In this document: piece after piece, positions 35,230-47,900 of the stretch
Position numbering within the stretch: the first letter of the stretch is position 1
How the letters are laid out: each line of letters starts with the position of its first letter
Source: Erythroxylum novogranatense
Lineage: Eukaryota > Streptophyta > Magnoliopsida > Malpighiales > Erythroxylaceae
DNA: 64,000 bases
NCBI GenBank assembly: GCA_029891385.1
Contig: CM057227.1
Coordinates: forward strand, 62,001,567 to 62,065,566
Direction of reading: 5' to 3'
The notes under the pieces: generated by a model
What the model saw: the letters and a program-made list of their open reading frames with translations, nothing else
What the model was told of the DNA's origin: nothing
Database searches by the model: none
Position numbers and translations under genes: made by a program

Positions 35230-35243
35230 AAGAGGGGGAGAAA
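35230..35243 (+). promoter_or_regulatory. LARD polypurine tract
   Basis: AAGAGGGGGAGAAA lies directly against the 3' LTR start TGTTGGGCC. Confidence 0.88.
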
Positions 35244-38200
35244 TGTTGGGCCCCGATTCGCTTTAAGCTTGTTTTCTTTATTTTGAGGTTTAGATTGATA
35301 AATTCCTTTTAGTTAGAATTATTTGAGATTTTAGTGTTTAGTTAATGTTTGAAAATTGAAAAGATTTAGTTAAAATTAGAATTTTAAGAAATTTTTAGAA
35401 ATTAAAAAGACTAAGTTGGAGTTAGGACATTTTAGGAAGACCATAAATGCTTTTGGGCTTAAGGTTTATGAAGTTGGGCTTTTAAGCCCTTTTAAAAAGT
35501 CATTTAAATGGAGTAGGAAAGGAGTTAATGAAGAGTTGTCGTGAGTGTAGGGAGTGAGCCATGAAAATTTCAAAGAATGGAAGAGTTTGATCAAAACTAC
35601 GTAGTTTAGGTATGAGTTTTAAGTTAAGACTCATTGTTTTAAGTTATTAAACCTAGAGACCACCGAAATCTTCAAGAGAAGTGAGGCTTTCGAAACTTAT
35701 AGAGAAGAGAGAGGAGACTTTCGGTTGAAGAAGAAGAAGAGGAAGAAGAAGAAGAGAAGTGAAGCTTAGGTTTTCATGTGTTGGAAAAGAGAGGTTTAAG
35801 AGATTTAGACAAGGAGAGAGTGGAAAGGAAGAGTTTAAACTTCCATTATAACAAGAAGAGCAAAAACGTGGGTTTCATATAAGGTAAGGGATTTCGAAAT
35901 TTCTTGGTTTTCTTGTTAGGATTTGTGTCTTCCTTGCTTAATCATGGTAGATTGAAGAGTTAATTATGAAAGAACAAGAAAAGAAAAGAAGAAGAGTGAT
36001 AGGAGTTTCCAAAATCTGATTTTCGTGGGAGGGGTTTCTAAGATTAGGAATTTCGAATTTTGTTGCTTATTTAGCTAAGTTTTCATGCTAATGATTTAAT
36101 TAAAGTATGGGTAAGATGATATGAAATTAATGTCATGTTTTCGTTTCCTAAAGTTTATGAATTTTTGTTATCTCTTGTAAGATGGGATTTTGCTTTCATG
36201 TTTCAAATGGTGGGTGAAGAGTGTTGTATGTAGTGAATTAAGTAGGAAAGAAAGGAAAGAAGAAGAATACTTGAAGCTTGGAAAAACAAAAAAAAGAATC
36301 AGATTGTTGTGAGTGTGTATAAGGTGAGATTTTCGACAAGTGTGACTAGGTTTGAGAAGAGGTTATGGTTGTTATAGCATATGAATGGTATAGGAAAGGT
36401 TTAAGTGAGGTTATGTAGGGTTAGATTCAAGTTTTGATCTTTGTGGGAAAATTCCAGCATAGTGAATATGTGAGAGTTTTGCATTTTTGCTTAACATGGT
36501 GGTTTGAAGTGTGAATATGAAGGAAAGGGAAGGTTAGATTAGTTTCAAATGTAAGTTGTTTCATTCCTTAAAAATTTCAGCATGTTGATCATTGGTTAAT
36601 TCATGGTTTTGTGTTAGCATTTGGCCTTTCTGGCTTAGAAAGGAAGGTGTAAAATGGTTCATTCAGAGTAAAGGAAAGAAGAAGGGTTATGGAGGCTTAA
36701 CAAAAATCAGATTTCGTGGGTGTCTTTAGGGCATGAGATTTTCGAAAATTTTGATTAGTTTTGATAGGGGTTTTGGTTGTTATAGCTTAGGAAAGGTATA
36801 GGGAAGGTTAGGTTAGTTTAAATGCAAGTTTTTTCATTCCTTAAAATTTTCAGCATTGTTGTCTTTTGTTAATTGGGACTTTATGCTTTGATTAAGGGCA
36901 ATTAAGGCGTTTGGGGATTGAGGAAGGACATGTGAACCTATTGCAAAGCTTAAGGATTCAAGGTGGGTGACTCTTTAATATTTGAGTTATAAGTTCAGTA
37001 ATTGTTTTGGAATAAATGTCATTCAATGCTTTCGGATGATTTGTGACTTTTAAATGAATTATCATGTAAGATGATTTGAACTTGGATGAGATGTCTTTTT
37101 GTATGGAAATACATATGGAAATGTTTGCAAAAGAAAAATGCCATGGTTGGCACTTATGCGTGAATTATGTGAAAGTACATGATTTCTTGGGTTTGTAGTG
37201 ATCCCCTCCGTTTAGCAAGTGCACTTGTCTATATAGGCTTCACCCGCCTGCTCGCTAGTGGCCCAGGAGTTCCGAAAATCGGACTCCCTTCTGTTCACGG
37301 CTACGCATGGTCGCTTGTCGGACATATGTAGTACGTTCTGTTAGGATCACTCAAACCACTTGATTTGTGATTATGCGATTTTGTACTAATGTTTGCTATT
37401 TGTTGACTTTGTAAGACCATTTGATATGTGATTATGTGTTTTTGTATTTTCTTTGTTAAAGTCTTTGTTGACTTTGTAAAACTATTTGTTATGTGATTAT
37501 GTGTTGTTGTGTTATATTCATTGACTTTGAAAACTCTTTGCATTATTGGAAAATGATTTTAGTTTTGAAGGTACTTGTTTAAGACAATTTCTGTATGCTT
37601 ATACTTGACTATTAAATTGTTACCCACGGAGCCGTCGAGCTCACCCCCATTTTCCCCTCCACAGGTTTTGAGAGAGAAACCGAATTGTGCATCGGGATTC
37701 AGGCTTTATTCCGATACTTTTGTTTGAATGTCATACTTGAGAAAGCAAGGTTTTAGATAGCCATTTGGACAAGTAATGTATTTGTGTAATTTGTTCTTTA
37801 ACATTTTCATGTAATTGGGCTAAATGCTCTTTGAAGCTATGTATTGACTTATTCCCATGTAACTATAAGAGTTTTGAAGTTTGAATGTATCTTGTATGTG
37901 TATTCCAAAAATGTATTGTTGTAAGTTTGAGAATGACAAAAAGAAAAGCATGAGATGGTATTACTTTATGGATTGGAAATTTGTGAATGCTTAGAAGTAA
38001 GGTTACTTTATGGTTTAAGAAACAATTAGAATCCTAAGAGTGTGATGTTGCCATATTGAATGAGAAATGAATTGCTTGGTGATTGTGAGATTTGAGAGTT
38101 GTGGAATATTGAAGTGCTTTTATGCAAGTTTGAAGTTTGGATGATAAAAATCAAGTTTGGCTAGATACAAATTTTAGGGAGGTGCTGTCCATTTTTTTAG

Positions 38201-39429
38201 AAATGGGCAGCCACTTGTTTGGAGATTTAGACCATGTTAGGATGTGAATTTGAATAGAAAGTCTTCTGGAAGTTCGTAGAGAATGTTAAGATCTTTAAAA
38301 CGGTATAAAATAGGTCATTTTTCGACTTCAAATTAAGAAGTTATAGGGTTTGAAAGTTTTCAGATTTTTCTACTCGGATACTGTTCATTCTGCATTTTGC
38401 AGAATCTTTGGGCGTTTTCACCCTCTTAGAGGCTGATCTGGTTTTTGCTTTCTTCATGAAAAATGTAGATTATCTTTCTAGCTTTAAAATGAGGTATGAT
38501 TTGCAGTTATTGGATTTAGAAATAAAAAGTTATGGGGATGGGAGTGTTGACAGTTACTGTTCACTTAGGTAATTTACTGTTCCATTGGCTAGTTTTCTTG
38601 GCTGAACCTTTGAGTGTGTTTTTACCCTAGTAAATGATTGAATTGATTTTTGCACCCTTCATGAAACTTGGAAAGCATCTTTTTATCTTTCCAACGAGGT
38701 AAAATGTTTCATCTTTAGACTTGTGCGCTAAAAGATATGAAATCTCAAATTTATGACAATGTGTAGGGAAAATTTAAGTTTTTATGGCAGCAATCTTTGA
38801 AGCACTTTAGGACCCTCTTAATGGCTAGGTTAGTGTTGAAATCCCTCTAGGAAGTTGTAGAGCTTCCTTTTCCCTTTTAAATTCTAAAATTTTCCTGACA
38901 TCCAGACTTCATCTTTAGACGTGCCCACGCCTAATCTCGGAAGATCCTCCTTGCACTCTTTTGGCTGTAACTTCTTCGTATGGCCTCAGATTCACTCAGT
39001 TTTCAAAGCAATTGAGTTTCTAAAACAAATTCATACCCCTTTTTGATAAAAACACTTTGTTATCTGATTCGATTCGTTTCAGTTTGTTTTGCTTTCGATT
39101 TCGAGCCTTCGATTTGCTTTGTAATTTGCTTCGGATTCAATTCTTTAGTCTTTGATTTTCATGTGCTTCGTAATTTGTTTTCCGTATGTTTCTTCGTTTC
39201 CGTATGCTTTTCTTCCGTTCCGTTCGATTTACTTTTGTTTTTGTTCTTCGTTTCGTTCTCCGGTTCAGACCCGAACCATGTATAAGTATGATAATGGATT
39301 TTAAGATGAATGAAATAATAATAATTTATATATCGGGACTTTCGGAGTAGTCTAAGGTTTTCAACGCGGATTCGGATTCCAATTTGGTTATATGGATGAG
39401 TAGTTGGATTTCGGAAACGGGATCCAGCA
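35244..39429 (+). repeat. LARD 3' LTR
   Basis: Colinear with the 5' LTR over its whole length. It ends CGGGATCCAGCA, with AGCA where the 5' LTR has AACA. The largest differences are a 6 bp indel near 37701 and a cluster of changes around 38405-38425. ORFs such as 39043-39285 are chance products of a T-rich stretch. Confidence 0.93.
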
Positions 39430-39434
39430 CATAT

Positions 39435-39626
39435 CATCACTTTTCTCACTATTTCTATCAGCTTAAGCACTTAACACATGCTCATGTGTATGACTCATAC
39501 TCATTCGACTCAGACAAGGAATCAGTTGTTACTATCTACTATGACATGTCTAAAATGCATGTAACTTGACATATTTCAGAAAATGCTCATATAAGATAGT
39601 AATTCTGGGCTCTAATACCACATAGA
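39435..39626 (-). mobile_element. Gypsy leader, duplicate copy 2, part right of the LARD
   Basis: It continues 29591-30145 and ends with the primer-site relic GCTCTAATACCA (39609-39620), one base off the perfect site in copy 1. The LTR start TGTAGCACCCC follows at 39627. Confidence 0.85.
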
Positions 39627-41520
39627 TGTAGCACCCCACTCTCGCAATACACGTGCCCGACATCCTGAGGAATATCCGAGTTCGTGCTCCGCAAAGGTAG
39701 CGTGCTAGAACACTCAATCATTCAAAATTTAGAATAAATTTTGTTTTCGAAACAACAATAAACATATGCAGAAATAATAACCAATTCGTGCTCACTTTCA
39801 TTCATAAACATTTTCATTTACAACATTACAACCATTACACAAATCATCGAAATTTCACTTTTCCACTTGGGCCCATTATAAAGGTAAAACACTTATAAAA
39901 ATGATAGCATTACACTTCAAAATCATTTAATAACATTTCCAATTTCAACAGTTAGTACATTCCATACTATTCAAATACATAAGATACAAAAATTTGCGGA
40001 ATATAAAATTCAGTATGAAAATCAAAAATACAATGTAGACACCAACTAATCCCGACCTCTAGCCCTTACTTATATGTTGTAGGTATACTCCTGTTTGCCT
40101 AATGGGTATTCTTTCGTTCCTAAAAATATTTGCAAATTTTGGTTGATTTTTGCAAACTCAATGAGTGACCATTATCGATGACTCACCTAATCACATAATG
40201 CATCATTTCATATTTCACATTCAATGCAATTTAATCATTCATATTATGCATATGCAGTGCATATAAGACTCACTTTCTTTTTGTTATTTTGTTGTGATCG
40301 AGTGCCTAAACTGTCCCTTATAGGACACATTGATAATTGTCCCTTATCCACTTTGGGGATACAGGGCTCATTAAACGTTAAGCATGAGGCTCTGAATCAC
40401 TTTTGAGCTCGAGACTCATTTTCACTCTTTGAGTTTAAAGCTCTGATCAGTGGCTACTCTGGTCACAACAACCATTATGTTTCATGCATTCATGACATGA
40501 AATGCATCAATTACATTTGCATATTTCTATTCACTCACACTCACATATCATTGGACCTTAGTCCGGCATTCAACATTAAAATTGATAATCACTTTTTCAT
40601 TTATATGCACGATCACACTTTCCTTTGGAACTAAGTCTGGCATTTAACAACCAAGTCATGTATCACATTTTTCATCCAATTTACATACAAGGAACACTTC
40701 AATATTTCATTCATACATCATATTCATCGGACCTTCTATCCGGAAACTAGCACAATCAATCACATTCATAACATCATCCAATAGTCAATTAATACAAAAT
40801 TCAAACAAAACAAACAATGAAATGAGACCATCTCGATCTAATCACAGTACGCTCTAGATTAGTAAGTGCTTCCAAAATTTTGAAACTCCTGACTGTGGAC
40901 GTTTAACCTGCACATCCCATTTATGCAATACACACGTACACACATTAATAATTCTATAATTGTAAACATTTATTTATGTACACTTGTATATATGGACTAT
41001 GTACAATGCATGTTCATGACAATCCTGGGTATTTATCCATCAATTTCATCATTAAGTCATTCTCATATCCTCACTAAAACCATTAAAATCTCTATTCCTT
41101 TCTCATTGGCTCACTTCAGATTTTTCCAAGTCACACTTTTGGGTCTACTGTTCACATTCAATTAGAAAGTGAAACTAATGTAATTTGGTCATACTCTCTT
41201 CTATAAAAATGTTCCTCTATTTCTTGTGATTCTTTTGACACCAAAATCATTCAATTTGGTTCAGAAATCCGAAAGTTATACCACAAACATCCTTGGACTA
41301 TTCTTATACTGAGACAGTGCCCTGCATTCAACTTCCATCCAGAATTGAAGTTCTTAAAGAGGGATTTAGAATTCTATATATTCATACAATTTGTATTATT
41401 ATGTCTCTAGTTTACACCAAATCAAAAATTATGCTATTTGGATAACTACAGAAGAAGATATGCCTAAAATAGTGAAACATGTTCAGTGTAGAAAAAGTTT
41501 GCCTCAGCGAATTTCCAAAA

Positions 41521-41732
41521 GTTCGTCGCGGCAAACTTTATTTGAAAGAAATCTTGGTAGTCTTCAAGTTCGTCACGGCAAACTTCCAAAAATTTTCCAC
41601 GGTGAAAATACACAGACACAAACGCGACGAACTCCTCCAAAGAGGAATTCTCACGACATTTTCACAAGTTCACTGTGGCGAACTTTATCCGAAAGAAATC
41701 CTGCTAGTCTTCAAGTTCGTCGTGACAAACTT
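41521..41732. repeat. Direct duplication inside the Gypsy LTR
   Basis: A ~65 bp block, 'GTTC(G/A)(T/C)..GGC(A/G)AACTTTAT' with 'GAAAGAAATC..TAGTCTTCAA', occurs at 41521-41585 and 41668-41732. Each copy is followed by 'AAAATACACAGAC(A/G)CAAAC'. Confidence 0.75.
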
Positions 41733-42572
41733 AAAATACACAGACGCAAACCTAGTTTTTCAACAACTTCATTTCAGAATTTTCTCAATCACAACTTATA
41801 CTAATGTCACATTTTTTACTTCATTTACTCCTCATTCTCAACTCCATTTCAACTCAATAACATTTACAGACCCATTCATGATCTATATTTGATCATTGAC
41901 CCAAAAACAGAACATCCATATGTTCATTCATTCATCAATTTAGTTCACTCATCCAAACACATTATATGGATCATCCAACTTCCAAAACATCTCTATAACA
42001 ATTTATGGGTCATTAATGATCATTCACAATTACAAAAACAAGACATTTACATCACCCATGACACATACATGAAAAAAAATACATAATCAAGTGATCAATC
42101 TTCATTTACTCATCAATCTAGCTTCATTTAACCATACCCATGACATTTAAAGTGTAACTTAGTTGTTGTAGCTTCAAATTCTTCCAACTTTTCAAGATCA
42201 CCAAAAATCCCTAATTTTCCATGCATCCCATGTAAATCATCATGGAGGTTGGAAAGTTTAGGTTTTCTTGAGGCAGTGAAGAAGACAATATGAAGAAAGT
42301 AGAAATTGAAAGATGAGAGGTTAAACGTGGGTGGTGATTTGGAAAATAAAAATCAAGAAGAAGAGGAGAAGAGAAGCCACGAAGAAGAAGATGGAGAGAG
42401 CAAAAAACAAAACCCTAAGCTTCTTTTAACTTAAAGCATCGTGGGAGACAAAACCAAAACAAAGGGGGTCTTTAAAATTTAAGGATTAGTGGACTTAAGG
42501 CATTGTTTGGCAAGTGATAAATGTCACTTGCCACATGTCCAATTCTTATAACTTTAATCTAATTTCTATTCT

Positions 42573-42834
42573 TTTTTTTTCTTTTTTTTTTGATTCGAGG
42601 AAACCCCGTAGGCGGGCCAAGCGGGCACACCTCTCTGAGGGCCCAACTGGCGCATCACCTCACAGGCGGGCCAAGCGGGCGCACCTCATCATTGAGGGCC
42701 CAACTAATTCTCCATCTACAGGTAAAACTCCGGCTGCCCCAGGCTCTTACAAGAGGAGCTAGCATTGAATCGAACCTGGGACCTAACCAAAGTCAAGCCC
42801 TGCTCTCAACCATCGAGCCACACCCCTTGAGGGC
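42573..42834 (-). mobile_element. tRNA-derived SINE (minus), with 9 bp target duplication
   Basis: Read on the minus strand, the 5' end (42834) carries an RNA polymerase III A box within TGGCTCGATGGTTGAGAGC (42802-42820) and a B box GGTTCGATTC (42767-42776), spaced as in a tRNA. The 3' end is an A-rich tail (plus-strand T run, 42573-42591). TTCTATTCT flanks it on both sides (42564-42572 and 42835-42843), the hallmark of LINE-driven retroposition. The body holds two copies of a 'GGGCCCTCA...GCCCGCTTGGCCCGCCT' unit (about 42612-42650 and 42665-42705). It lies inside the Gypsy LTR. Confidence 0.88.
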
Positions 42835-43267
42835 TTCTATTCTAATTGTCTTCCAATACTCACTGAAACTTGTCAATAAATCCCAAAATCACTTGTCAAA
42901 ATTTTCATTGTCATTACTGCCATTTATCAATTGTTTTGTCAATTGACATTTTTCCTAATCCAAGAATTATTCCAATTATTTTCAAAAAAATTCTCCAAAA
43001 ACTCCAAAATTTCTAAATCAAGAATTCTAATCTCCAAGTCATATTTTCATTACAATCAAACCACAATTTTCAATAAAACCACATTGACTAACAATTATAT
43101 CTGGAAATGTCAATAAATGCATGTACAGTCATTTTGATGTGTGCAAAATTCACTATTCACATATATGTGCATATCATGAAATGCTGAGCATGAAATATGT
43201 TTCCTAATTTCTCCATAATCTCTCACATTTACAATTTTAGTCTTAAGATGAGTAACGGGATGTTACA

Positions 43268-43511
43268 AATGTAAAATAGGCAATTTTTACGTTGAACCTA
43301 TAATATCTTTGTTGCTAGCTTACAATAAGCTACATATTGTAAGATAGTAACAAAGATATAATGTATGAAATTAATCAAACTAATTAACTCCTTTAATGCC
43401 CTTTTTTGATAACAAATTGTTAATAAAACAAGGAAAAATAAAACTATTTGAATCTTCAGTTGATTGAAATAGTTTGTCTTGTGGGAGGTGGAAACCATCC
43501 GTACTTAAGAG
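43268..43511. other. Short spacer with a hairpin
   Basis: The inverted repeat 43304-43326 / 43336-43358 (23 bp arms, about two mismatches, 9-base loop) reads TATCTTTGTTGCTAGC... and its complement. No other feature is seen. Confidence 0.6.
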
Positions 43512-44600
43512 TGTTAGAATAGTGCCCTAAAGGCAATCGCCTTTAGCGCGTTTTGTACAAAGTTGTGTACACACTTTATGAATAAATAAAGAAAGACAAA
43601 TTTCATTAATTTGGTGTTCATTATTTGATATGGATTTATAATCAAATTAATGAAGTCCATGACATATGACATAGCATGAAGGAAATTATGATGTGAACAT
43701 TCTACTGAGATTCCTATCATGTGCAATTATGTCAGTATCTAAATTATCCCTAGTCATAGGATTACTGAAATTGGACATCATTAATCCGGAGAGACTAGCA
43801 CATCTCAAGCTCCTTGATTTGATCAGCGGTGGATCTCGAAGCGTAAATATGAGATATTTAGGGTTGAGATGTGAATGCTTACTAGAGGTAGTAAGTACAT
43901 TGGATGACTGCTATGAGATCATCACATGGATGTCCTATTCTAATGTCGGTGATAATCTCATCATAGCAATGGTGCAAATATCCTTAGACTTGAGGTACTT
44001 TCGAGGATATCTTGAATCTTGATTACGTGCTTTGACTCCATTCCTTGTTTCCTTACAGAGATCGCTCGTAGGGTGGTGATTGGGTACAGCTTGAGGTATT
44101 CGAAGGTAATTGAGTAGCCAATAGAGGATTCACCACTTATGTGATAGCAGAAGATGATACCCATGGCCTCTTATCAGAGTCATTACTTGGAAATCTCTGG
44201 CCGGAGTACATATGTCATGAAGAGTGTCTTCAGTGACATATAAAGTAATGAGTCCCAGGACAAGAACTGATATCACTTGGACTAGATTTGATGTAGTCAG
44301 TCTAGTAAGAGTTGACACTTTGCCCATACTCATAACCAAGTGGGGTATAGCATGGTGAAAGGATGAATTGCATAGTAATTATCTATGGAAAGGTTCGTGA
44401 TATGGTTCGTGGTGAACATAGGTTCATTCGTCAAACCAATTACTTTACGGTCAATTGGGGGTCATGATGTGTTGCTAGATACCGCTCATGACTTGCTCAG
44501 ATTAATTGTTAATCTAAGTGGCCAACATAACCAGGAACCTAATGGGTCACACGCATAAGAGTGATTCGGAGAATTCGTAAAATAGTTTTGGATAGAGATC
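43512..44600 (+). mobile_element. Copia LTR fragment (plus strand)
   Basis: It starts TGTTAGAATAGTGCCC and ends its recognisable part at 'CCTAATGGGTCACACGCATA' (about 44540-44560). Start and phrase order parallel the Copia LTR at 22814-21650 (minus), so this is a related family in the opposite orientation. The 3' end of the LTR and a target duplication were not found. No internal region follows; LINE sequence begins at about 45000. Confidence 0.6.
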
Positions 44601-44999
44601 CAATATATGGAGAGCAATAGAATTAAATGGATCCCGATGAGATCGAGGTATGTCCCGATGAGATCGCGACATCATTATTGCTGAGACAGGTCTTCGATGT
44701 TTTTTTCATACCGAGACCTGGTAGGACCGACCCCAGTGTGACTGGATCTCCTAAATCATGATACTGATTCCCTTCGCAATAAACGTGTTAAAACTTCCCC
44801 TACCAATCACGGTGGAGTAGACCATGGGTACCTGCCACCAAAAAGTAATACTCAGCTGAAGATATAACAAAAGAGGAGAGGATATTGATCACCTCTAGAG
44901 AATCCACTTTGACGATAACTCGTCAATATCCAAGCATCCAAGCTAGGGTAAGTCCTGAATAGACTCCTCAAAGTTCAACAGCTAAAGACGAGTCCCTTC
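44601..44999. other. Unassigned sequence between Copia LTR and LINE
   Basis: It contains a short direct repeat, 'TCCCGATGAGATCG' (about 44632 and 44655), and 'GAGACAGGTC/GAGACCTGGT'. It may be the end of the LTR or the 3' untranslated part of the LINE. No ORF is supported. Confidence 0.35.
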
Positions 45000-47900
45000 C
45001 TATGTGATGGAGGAATCACCTGCACCATTGTTCGTGGCAATCATGATCAAATTTCCAGTGGCTGCAATGCTAAGCCCATGTTTAACTGCCCTATCTGTAT
45101 TTAGCTTGACCCAACCTTCCATCAGTTTGGTCCAACCCGTAAGATGACCCACTGATAATCCCTGGTCCCTATAGACATATCTTTCCACAATCCTTGCCCT
45201 AACTATCCAATTAACGTAGTCTATAACTGCCCTAGGTCCGTCTTCATGCCACACAAAGTCATCTTCAAATATGCTTCTGTTACACCAATGCTATAGGAAC
45301 CAATAGTTTACCCCATAGATTGTAGCCCATTGAAATTGCTACACTTGAGAGTGCTTCAGAAGATTGGACTGCACCCATTGCTCCGCGTCTGGATGAAAAA
45401 ATTTTGTGTCAACTACTTCTGGGGGAAATTTACACCAAAAAGCCTTCACTTGTATGTAATCCTGAATGGCATGCAAATTTGACTCTTCATACCCACAAAA
45501 ATGACACCTGTTATCCATTGTGAGTTATCTAGCCACTCATTGTTGATTTGTCAATAACTTTTTTTTCATCATTAGCCACAGGAAAGCCTTGATCTACTGG
45601 GGCCCTACCCATTTCTAGATTAACTCCCATTGATTACTAGCCGTAGATGTGGTAATGCCTTCGATTAAATCATAGGCAGATGCTGTTGTGAACCTCTCAT
45701 GAGCTATTAGTCCCCATATGATGGTATCATCCATTGGTTGCCCGATTGAGATGGATTGCTGCTATTTCCATACGAGTGTGGAAGGGAGATACTGCTGGAA
45801 TAGATGTCACTGCTAGATGTCTACATCATTAGTGAAGTTCGCAACTTGGCATACATAACGCTTTCAGGAATTGGGGAGGTAACCACTAAAATTAATGGTC
45901 CCCAATCATGCACCCAATTGTCCAACCATAATAAAGCATTCCTTCCAGTTCCCAGTTTCCACTTTAAGCCTTGGCGAACAAAGTGCCAACTTGTAAAGCT
46001 CCCTCTCCAGATAACCGAGGCCCCTGTCTTATCGAGATTGGCAGGGATATAAGAGCGATCTAGACGATACTTAGCTCTTAATATTCTGGCCCATAAAGCT
46101 ATAGGTTTCATAATTAAAACTCAGCCTAGCTTAGTCAAGAGAGCATCATTTGAAGAGCGAATGCGTTTTAAACCTAGGTCTGCTACTTTTTTGGGCTAGT
46201 ACACTGCATCTTATTTAACGAGATGGATTTTCTTGTTCTCTCCCATTGAGCACCATATAAAATCTCTCATGATGTGCTCTAAATCATCATAAAGTTATCT
46301 CGGAAGTCTCACTGTTTGCATTGTGAAAATGGGAAGGGCCGAAATAATTGATTGAGTTAATGTAACTCTCCCTGCTAAAGACAACATCTTAGTTCGCCAT
46401 CCTGAAAGTTTTTTGCGTGTATTATCCAAGATATGCTAGTAGGTACTCCTCGTGGTAAACTCATGAATCAAAGGAATTCTTAGGTACTTTCCCAGATTGG
46501 TCGTACTCGTGATGTTCAAGATTTGACTCCTACGTGTAGACGTTTGGGATACGTTCTTAGAGAAAAAAATCCTAGTTTTCTCAAGGTTGACTTTCTATCC
46601 TAAAGCTTGGCAAAACAACTCCAGAGTTCTTGCAATTATATGCGTTTGGGACTTCGTAGCTTCAGTAAAAGGTACGAGGTCTTCTACAAAAAAGAGGTGA
46701 GATATAGAAGATCCTGTTGAGCTGAGCTTTATCGGTTTCTAGAGTCCTTGCTCCACTGTCTGCGATATTAGGTGGCCTAGATGCTCCATGCACAAAACAA
46801 AAAGGTAGGACAATAGCGAATCTCCTTGTCGAATTCCTCACGAGGGACTGAAGGGGTTAGTACAAGTGCCTTGCCAAGTGACTTGCATAGTAACTGTCAT
46901 GACACATTGCATAATGACACTGATAAGCTTCTTCGGGAGTCCAATATCCAACAGCATGTTATGGATAAAATCCCATCGAATTTTGTCATATGCTTTCTCA
47001 AGTCTACTTTAATCACAAAGTATCTGGTCTTCTCCTTTTTCTTACAAATCAAATAAATGACCTTTTGAGCTATGATAATGTTATCCGTGGTTTGTCAGCT
47101 AGCAAAGTTACATTGCATCTCCTCCACTAAATGCTCCATCTGATTCTTTAGTCGATTAACAATAATTTTAGATATAATCTTATAGAGCACAGTGTAGAGA
47201 CTAATAGGTCGGAAATGAGACATACTAGACAGGGAGGGGATTTTTGGGATCAAGACTAGAATGGTTTGATTTAAATCCTTTTCCTACCTTTCTAGTCTAA
47301 AAACTACCTATATGTATTCCACTACTTTAGGACCAACATGTCTCCATTGTTTTTGGTAAAATAAAGCATTGACACCGTCGACTTTCGGGGCTTTATTAGG
47401 ATTCATATCAAAAACAACATTCTTGACTTCGATTGCATGGATCGGTAAGTTTAGGTCGAAGCCCAACTTCTGAAAGTGAAAGGAAAGCGTCTGAGAGTAG
47501 AAAACTATGGGAAGGTCCTTCATCAGCAGTGTAGAGTTGGACAAAAAAGTTCTTAACGATCAGACCCAGCTGCACTAGATCTGTATCGGGGTTCCATTAG
47601 AATCGGTGAGTTGATCTATCTTCATCTTCTTTCTTCTAGCAAGAGTGAGGGTGTGATAGTACTTTGTATTATAATCTCCTTTCGAGATCTATTTGCATCG
47701 GGCATGCTGGTGTCAAAGAATTTCTTCCTCACACAGGACTTGGGTTAGGTCCTCACTCAGTTTGTCCTCCAAAGCTAATAACGAGTCTAACTTATCGACC
47801 GCCATAGCCCTTTGAATGCCCTCCAGTTGTGTTAAAAGTCTTTTTTTTCTGAGAAAAATTATTACCAAAGTCTTGCTGATTCCATCTCAAGAGATGTTTG

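Larger units (their letters stand above)
34322..35243 (+). other. LARD internal region, non-coding (922 bp)
   Basis: No ORF of note and no gag, protease, RT or integrase motif. The last ~40 bases look like the relic end of a chromovirus pol gene merging into the polypurine tract AAGAGGGGGAGAAA (35230-35243). The region probably keeps only cis signals: the primer site, perhaps a packaging signal, and the polypurine tract. Confidence 0.85.
30146..39429 (+). mobile_element. LARD-like non-autonomous LTR element (9.28 kb)
   Basis: The 5' LTR is 30146-34321 (4176 bp), the 3' LTR 35244-39429 (4186 bp) and the internal region only 922 bp. The 5 bp target duplication CATAT lies at 30141-30145 and 39430-39434. 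A perfect Met-tRNA primer site follows the 5' LTR, and a polypurine tract precedes the 3' LTR. There is no gag or pol, so it must be moved in trans. By eye the LTRs differ at some 50-65 sites (about 1.3-1.5%), so insertion is fairly recent. The end of the internal region (about 35206-35243) resembles the close of chromovirus pol ('TTCGAGGACG..ATTCTTTTAAG'), suggesting derivation from a Tekay/Del-type element. Confidence 0.93.
39627..43267 (-). mobile_element. Long LTR (3.64 kb) of the minus-strand Gypsy element
   Basis: On the plus strand it runs from TGTAGCACCCC, next to the primer site, to GGGATGTTACA at 43267; minus-strand reading gives TGTAACATCCCG...TGCTACA. Its first ~343 bases recur in the truncated copy at 29228-29570. 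The length and TGTAAC start fit Tekay/Del-type chromoviruses, but no coding region remains to prove it. Internal features are three 'CGGACCT..(A/T)(G/T)TCCGGCA' style units (about 40553-40757), a 147 bp-spaced duplication (41521-41732), and a SINE (42573-42834). Confidence 0.8.

Noticed and set aside
39043..39470. ORFs at the end of the LARD 3' LTR
   Set aside because: A T-rich low-complexity stretch. The same place in the 5' LTR does not keep the frames, and LTRs of this type do not encode proteins.
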